Of a DNA stretch of 64,000 nt, positions 58,491-64,000 are shown one piece after another. The stretch comes from Mesostigma viride (taxonomy: Eukaryota > Streptophyta > Mesostigmatophyceae > Mesostigmatales > Mesostigmataceae), in the NCBI GenBank assembly GCA_009746045.1, contig RPFO01000022.1, positions 624,036-688,035 of the forward strand, read 5' to 3'. A model generated the notes under the pieces. It saw only the letters and a list, made by a program, of their open reading frames with translations, was not told the DNA's origin and ran no database searches. Each line of letters begins with the position of its first letter. Within the stretch, counting starts at the first letter, position 1. Made by a program: the position numbers and the translations under genes.

Positions 58491-60442
58491 CTAGTTGCCA
58501 TCAGTCTGGTAAGTGCCACGCGAGGCCAGCAGAACATCCAGATACGCATGGTAGTGGGCCACATCATCGGCATTGTCATGCCTATCTACAGTGAGGAAAA
58601 CATCGGCCCACACGCCATCAGGAAAAAGACCCAGAAAGGCCCAGTAATACCTATGCTGCGTAAGAACGACCTGGCCACGGGCCCAGTCCAGGAAACCACA
58701 GGCAAAGAGGCGTAGGAAAGGCTCTACCGCGATCAAGCAGAGAGCCCGCAGGAGTAGGCGATGATACCGGATCCGAGAGCGCAAACCCGTCGGGAAGAAC
58801 AGATCTACCAGGGGCTCCACGTCAGACGGCCACATCCGGATGTGCCGAACCTCACGGAAGCGCCACCGACGGGCACACTGTCGCGACCCGAACGTCTCGA
58901 GGTAGTCGCTAGCCCGAGGAGGAGGATGGCCACGGGAGTCCAGACCCTGGCCCGGGATGGGCGCTGGACGACGGGCATCCCACTCTAGGATGGGCTGGAG
59001 AACCGTGCTGTACGTAGCACCCGGCACCACAGGAAACTCTACCGTAAGGGCATCTGAGGCCATAATGCCCAGAGGCGGAGGGTAAGCCCACTGGAACCCA
59101 CCGTAGGTGTCCAAGTCATTGTGACGCCTAGCCCAGCGATACAGAACGCGCCGAACCAGGATCTCGCCCTGGAACACAGGATCAGCTAAAATAACCATAT
59201 CGAAAGGAGGCCGATCAGTCTCAATGGGTAGGCCACGGTCCCGCGGCGCCCGACACACCTGGGAGAACCCGAGGGACATGGGCGAAATGGCAAGCTCGGC
59301 GGAGGCGCGCGGCAGGTCACACTGTCGGCAGGCGTGCGCAGACATACCGTACCCAAGGACAGGCGTGTCGCGCGACTCCGGCGTCGCATGCACCACAGAA
59401 GGGGCCCGATCCCGATCGCCCTCGGACAACTCCCGGAGGGAATCAGCAGCGCGGGTGGCGCGGGATCAGGGCGCTGGCCCGAACAACCGCAGCCAAAGAC
59501 CGCGGGGCCGAAGGGACAGGGGCCGAAGCAGGGGTAGGAACCGGCACAGACGCAGACGGCGCCGGTACAACAGGAGGTCGCGTCGGACCTGCTGCCGGAG
59601 GGGGTCGCGACGGACCCGCCACCGCAGCTGGCGCTCCGGTCTCCGGTGGCGGCGCACCCCCAGGCCACATGTTGAAAACAGGGCCCGTAGGGACAGGCAA
59701 TCCGGCATACGACTGGTTACCATCCAAGCTCCAGTCGGGCACCGGAATCCTCTGCGGAGGACCACCCTCCCAAAGCCTGGGAAGACCGCCCGGGTCGCTA
59801 AAGAAACCCCGCGATGGCGGCGCTGGCGCTGTGGGGGCCCGGAAGCGACGACGGCGGGCGCGGCCGCTGGGGCGGAAGACTCGCGCAGAGGCGCAGGTAC
59901 GTCGGTAGCAGGCGCAGAGACAGCCGGAGGCGTAGGAGCCGCAGCAACAGAAGAAACCGCAGCTACCGAGGGCTCGCACAGCGCGGCGAAACCGTAGGCG
60001 CCGAGGCAACCGAAGGGGAAGGGGGCACAGATACAACAGACACCCCACCTGGCGTGGCTGGAGCATGCGCCTGGGCCGCCATGAAGGCCCCGAAAGCCGC
60101 GGTCAGGGACTGGATCTGTGCCTGCATCGCAGAAACAGTCGCCGAGAGAGGATCAGGCTCACGATCCGAGCCCAAAGGGGTAGGCTCCACCGACGCGCGC
60201 CGGGTCGACCGTGGTGAAGACGGGACAGGGGAAGGAGCCGACACTGAGGAGGAGGACGCTGCAGGGGAGGCCGAATACTCTGGCGTGTACTGTGCCTCGA
60301 CTGGTGCGTCCGTAGGGGAAGGGTCGCCAAATGCTACTCCCGCTGTCTGGTCCGCGATCTCCATGAACTCGACCGCCCGTAGGAGGTCACAGGGGTTGTC
60401 ATCTATATCTGCCTCGCCCTCGCCCGGAAGCCAGGGGAACAC
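58491..60442 (-). pseudogene. Gag-like or extra ORF of the gypsy element, three frames
   Basis: Three consecutive pieces: 60442 to about 59980 (FPWLPGEGEADIDDN, Ser/Pro-rich, then a helix TVSAMQAQIQSLTAAFGAFM), about 59865-59470 (Pro-rich, GFFSDPGGLPRLWEGG), and a clean 312-aa frame 59429-58491 (starts MSEGDRDRAPS; YGMSAHACRQCDLP; VYRWARRHNDLDTYGGF-like and WAFLGLFPDGVWADVF stretches). The coiled coil and Pro-rich linker fit a gag, but gag should lie before the protease, at the other end of this element. It may be a second, nested copy or an additional 3' ORF. No known domain recognised in the 312-aa part. Confidence 0.4.
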
Positions 60443-62640
60443 CTCCAGTAGTAAGAGCGGGCTACTAGGTCCCGTACCCGTTTACCACCCTGATGAGCAG
60501 CTAAGTCATGCAACTCAAAGAGCAAGGAGGAGCGACAGATAGGAGGGACATACAGGCGCCATTGAGGGGGAGAATCTGCTATTTGCACATATAAAAACCC
60601 ACCTACAAATTTACAAGGGTGCTTGCCTAATTGTTGGGGAAGGGCTGCAATGGCAGCTAAAGCTTCCGGCTCAGTGGCCGTAAATCTACTAATAAGGCGT
60701 TCAAGATCAGAGGTAGGCATCGCTACAGAGGTATCCAGAACAGGTTTAAAGAGGTCTCCTACCGCCTTGCCAAAGAGAAGGGGAGGTCCTAGAGGGACTA
60801 TGTTATCATAAGACTTTCCTGACCTAGTCGCTATATGGCTAAGCGGTATGGAAATTTTATTTTTCCCCTCCCCCCCCACCGAGACCACAGGAAGGGCCTC
60901 ACACGGGAGAGAGAGTCCTACGTGAGAAAGGAGATCAGGCATGCGAACAGCAGTATGAAAGAGATAGGCATAGGATTCATCATCAGGTAGTTCACCATAA
61001 GGGGTTACACCCATAGTAGTAGGAACTAGAGTAGTATTGAGAACATCCAGGTCCTCGAAAAAGGAGTAATCTGCGCGACGGGAGAGTGCATCTGGTACTA
61101 TGTTATCTACACCCTGAACATTAATTAATTATCTACACCCTGAACATACTGAAGTTTAAAAGGGGAAAACTGTGCTAAAAACTCCATCCAGCGCGCTTGA
61201 CGAGGGGTAAGGTTGGGTTGGGAGAGAAGATGGGTAAGGGGACGGTGATCCGTTTGGATAACTAATCTATAAGGATCTATCTCACAGGGTTCATTCAGGC
61301 AGACATCAAATTGAGCACCTTTGAGAAAGTGCTGCCACGCGTGGCAACAATACACCACCGCTAAGAGTTCCTGCTGGTGTACGGGATAGTTACGCTCCGC
61401 AGGGAGCATTGTCCTAGAGATATACTCAATTGGCGGTAAGCCCTGACCCTGATCCTGGAGAAGGACGCCCCCTATAGCTACCTTACTAGCGTCTGTAGCT
61501 ACCACAAAAGGTTTAGTAGTATCCGGTAGGATGAGTACGGGAGGAGAGAGGAGTAGGGATTTTAGACACTGAAAAGCCGACTGACATTCACTACTCCAGA
61601 CAAAGGGGATATCCTTCTTTAATAAATGATTAATAGGGGCTGCTATAGTTGCGAAACGCGGGATAAAACGCCTATAGTAAGAGGCAATCCCTAGAAAACT
61701 ACGTACACCTTTAATGTCGGTAGGGGTAGGCCATTCCTGAATTGACTTAGTTTTATCCGGGTCGGTAGCGACCCCGGCATCTGACAAAACGTGCCCTAAA
61801 AATGGGACACTCCTACCCGAACGAACTTTAGCACGGCGCGCCCACAAAGAATTTTCAGCCATTATCTCTAATACTTTCTTTAAATCACGTAGGTGCGTTT
61901 CAAAATCAGGAGAGTAAATAAGAATATCATCTAAGTAAGCTTGAGCACAGGAACGGTCATGCTCAGATAAAGAAACAGAGGAGAAGGAAGGATCCTTTAA
62001 ATCAGAGGACACCTGAGGAAGGTGAGAATTTCCCATAACAGGTCTAAGCACTTCATTCATTAGCATTTGAAAAGAGGCAGGCGAGTTACAGAGTCCCATA
62101 GCCGCTACTCTAAACTGGTAATGACCAAAAGGGGTAGCAAAGGCGGTTTTATGGCAATCCTCAGGAGCTATCCGCAACTGCCAAAAACCATCCGCACAAT
62201 CCAATACTGTGAAACAAGTGGAACCTTTAACCTTATTAAATATATCATCAAAACGAGGTAGAGGGTATTTAGACTTCACAGTAATATCATTCAACTTCCT
62301 ATAATCAGTAACTAGGCGAAACTTGGCATTTGGCTTAGGGACTAACAGGACACCAGCTGAGTAGGGAGAGTTACTAGGCTCTATCAATCCTGCTTCTAAT
62401 AATGACACTAAAATCTGTTTTAGTTCCTTTAACTCGGTAGGGCCCATTCTATACATCGGAGAGTGCGTAGGAACTGCACCGTCCTTAATAACTACACGGT
62501 GTAAAACAGAACGAGGAGGAGGATAAGAAGGACTCTTTTCTTCAAAAACTTTGGAGGAATCTATCACAGCCATGTATCTTACTATTTCGTTTTCAGTAAA
62601 TCCCACTCCTATTGTATCCACTGTGTTTACATATATATCC
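60443..62640 (-). pseudogene. Gypsy pol: reverse transcriptase, RNase H and the start of integrase
   Basis: Picks up after the LINE insertion with VNTVDTIGVGFTEN. Reverse transcriptase: FTVLDCADGFWQLRI, the catalytic AYLDDILIYS (about 61935) and FLGHVLSDAGV. RNase H: FVVATDASKVAIGG, HQQELLAVVY and IQTDHRPLTHLL. A 19-bp duplication with a 7-bp insert at 61103-61147 breaks the frame in the connection VDNIVPDALSRR. The integrase zinc domain follows (LHDLAAHQGGKRVRDL, then YYW), but the sequence leaves gypsy similarity at about 60450, so the second Cys pair and the DDE core are missing. Not functional. Confidence 0.78.
61103..61147. repeat. 19-bp direct repeats flanking TAATTAA (tail-only insertion)
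   Basis: TTATCTACACCCTGAACAT occurs at 61103-61121 and 61129-61147. The 7-bp insert has the (TTAA)n composition of the local retroposon tails. Confidence 0.8.
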
Positions 62641-63238
62641 GGTCCGAGGATGCGGATGGCGCTGCCTTCTATTCCCCCAACCACCGGCCTGACATCGTGG
62701 TGCTGGACTTTGAGGGGGGTGGCCGGCATCTGCTTATCGACGTTTCGGTGGCGCGGCCCTTGGCTCTTAGCCACGTGGCTGGGGCCTCCCTCACGGCAGG
62801 TTACACGGCGGACCGGGCGGAGCGGGCCAAGCTCCTGGCCTACGGCGACGTCGGGCACCATCGTGTGGTGCCCTTTGTCCTGGAGGAGTTTGGGGCCATG
62901 GGGCCCCTGACCTCCGCCTTCTTCAAGGAGTGTTGCCGGCTCCGGGAGGACCGGCTGGACCTGGAGGGCCAGCGGGCCCCATGGTCGGCGCGGACCTGGA
63001 CGTCATATTGGCGTCAGCGCTTGTCGGTGGCGCTGACTCGGGCCATGGCTGACATCATGCTCCGCCGTACGCGGGCTGATTTTGCGGTGCAGCAGGGCTA
63101 TTAGGTTCCTCCCGTTAGGAGTTTCCATTGGTCTTATCGTAGTATAGAGATTTGACATGGCTCTGTATATAGGTTTATAGCTGGGCGTTTGCTTTGGTTT
63201 GAGTGATTTCACTCTGCTGTAAGTAATTATATTATTAA
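62641..63238 (+). mobile_element. 5'-truncated non-LTR retroelement inserted in gypsy pol (598 bp)
   Basis: Flanked by a 10-bp duplication ATATATATCC (62631-62640 and 63239-63248). Encodes a C-terminal segment ending at 63104 with VVLDFEGGGRHLLIDVSVARP, VVPFVLEEFGAMGP and MLRRTRADFAVQQGY. This DV-x-P pattern is what I associate with the C-terminus of the RT family represented at 53.3-55.1 kb. The 3' UTR of about 130 bp ends in an AT-rich tail. Confidence 0.75.
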
Positions 63239-63248
63239 ATATATATCC

Positions 63249-63991
63249 ACACTGTTATTAGTGATAGGTATCTCCTGTACTTCTAACTGAAGGAACATAC
63301 ATAATAGGTATCCATATTCCTTTAATTCAGATCGCAACTCATCATTGGACATTAATACTTCAGGTATAGGTCTTACAGGAGGATCAACAGGTGTAGGAGG
63401 AGTAATATCTACCAAGGATAAATTTTCTACTCTATAATGACGTTCCGGTACCCAGTAAGAGCTATCTGGAAACCAAATGACCATGGTATCATAATTAATA
63501 GTAATCTTATTATCCTGGTGCCAATCTAATCCTAGTAATACATCAGCGGTAGTGATAGGGCCTATAGTGGCCGTCAGGTTGATAGTACGTCCTTGTATGA
63601 CCAGGGGAAGGAACACCGTACCCGGGGAATGACTGGTGCGACCGTCAGCATAATGAACAGTGACAGGTTTGGTGTGAGGGATAGGGACTAATCCTAAACG
63701 CCTAACTAGGGCCTCGCTCACAAAGGAGCTAGCCGCACCGCTATCCACTAACACAGAGACATTCAAAAGTTTATCAGCATGCAAGAAAGGGTCTACAACA
63801 GTATGGGGAACAGTTAAGCCGCCATTCAAAAACATGAGAGGACGGACACGTAAGGGTAGGGATGATTCAGCTCCTACAGAAGTTATGAAAACAGGCAGGC
63901 AAAAATTATTATCTGGGGTACTATCTAAGGACCTGTCCAGGTTACCCCCGGCTGACAGGCCTACTGTTCCCCCTCCCCCCCCCACATCCAT
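63249..63991 (-). pseudogene. Gypsy aspartic protease region (separated from RT)
   Basis: Contains SVLVDSGAASSFVS (active-site Asp-Ser-Gly), VTVHYADGRTS and VLLGLDWHQDN, the full retropepsin pattern of Ty3/gypsy. Downstream it reads to PITNNSVDIY, where the LINE fragment has split it from the reverse transcriptase. The N-terminal side continues past the right edge of the window or begins near MDVGGGGGTVG. It would cleave the Gag-Pol polyprotein. Confidence 0.75.
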
Positions 63992-64000
63992 TGGGACTAA

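Larger units (their letters stand above)
57769..64000 (-). mobile_element. Ty3/gypsy LTR retrotransposon, minus strand, runs off the right edge
   Basis: Read right to left: protease, reverse transcriptase, RNase H, integrase zinc domain (cut), a gag-like or extra ORF region, a polypurine tract and a 3' LTR. The 5' LTR is outside the window. Interrupted by a LINE fragment (62641-63238) and a tail-only micro-insertion (61122-61128). Confidence 0.75.

Overview
The window looks like nuclear DNA of a GC-rich green alga (Chlorophyta/Viridiplantae). Two multi-exon genes with GT-AG introns are plant-type: a DUF1421/FLOE-like protein (9533-12127, minus) and a peroxisomal AAE17/AAE18-type acyl-activating enzyme (12759-19304, plus). 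The last exon of an alpha/beta hydrolase lies at the left edge. Almost everything else is mobile DNA, much of it nested.

The centrepiece (23913-50540) is an integrated Polinton-like virus (PLV), about 18.8 kb once a later insertion is subtracted. It has terminal inverted repeats (TIRs) of about 0.8-0.9 kb. Each TIR carries telomere-like CCCTAAA units and an array of 110-bp repeats, and every repeat unit is itself a hairpin. The left arm (minus strand) encodes an archaeo-eukaryotic primase fused to a herpes-origin-binding-type helicase, a tyrosine recombinase, an AT-hook protein, a packaging ATPase and a coiled-coil protein. The right arm (plus strand) encodes structural and attachment genes: a 905-aa protein, a C2H2 zinc-finger protein, a penton-like minor capsid candidate, a small amphipathic protein, a double-jelly-roll-type major capsid protein (MCP) and an adhesin with bacterial-type Ig repeats. 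Helicase, MCP and adhesin each carry frameshifts, so as given this is a decaying endogenous virus. I see no DNA polymerase B, no rve integrase and no adenain-like protease.

A 7,825-bp Ty1/copia element with apparently identical 617-bp LTRs sits inside the coiled-coil viral gene and is flanked by a 5-bp GGGGG duplication. It has an extra ORF before gag and a protease-like domain between integrase and reverse transcriptase.

Left flank (1.4-8.6 kb and 19.8-23.9 kb): copies of retroposons that encode only a LINE ORF1-like protein and end in (TTAA)n tails, one split by a non-autonomous hAT element with a perfect 8-bp target-site duplication (TSD), one inserted into a LINE reverse transcriptase gene with an 11-bp TSD. 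The PLV itself lies in such a (TTAA)n tail.

Right flank (50.5-64.0 kb): another ORF1-only retroposon with an internal deletion, a RING/zinc-finger reverse-transcriptase element, the 5' part of an LTR element, and a minus-strand Ty3/gypsy element. The gypsy element is interrupted by a 5'-truncated LINE and by a tail-only micro-insertion, and its integrase is cut short.
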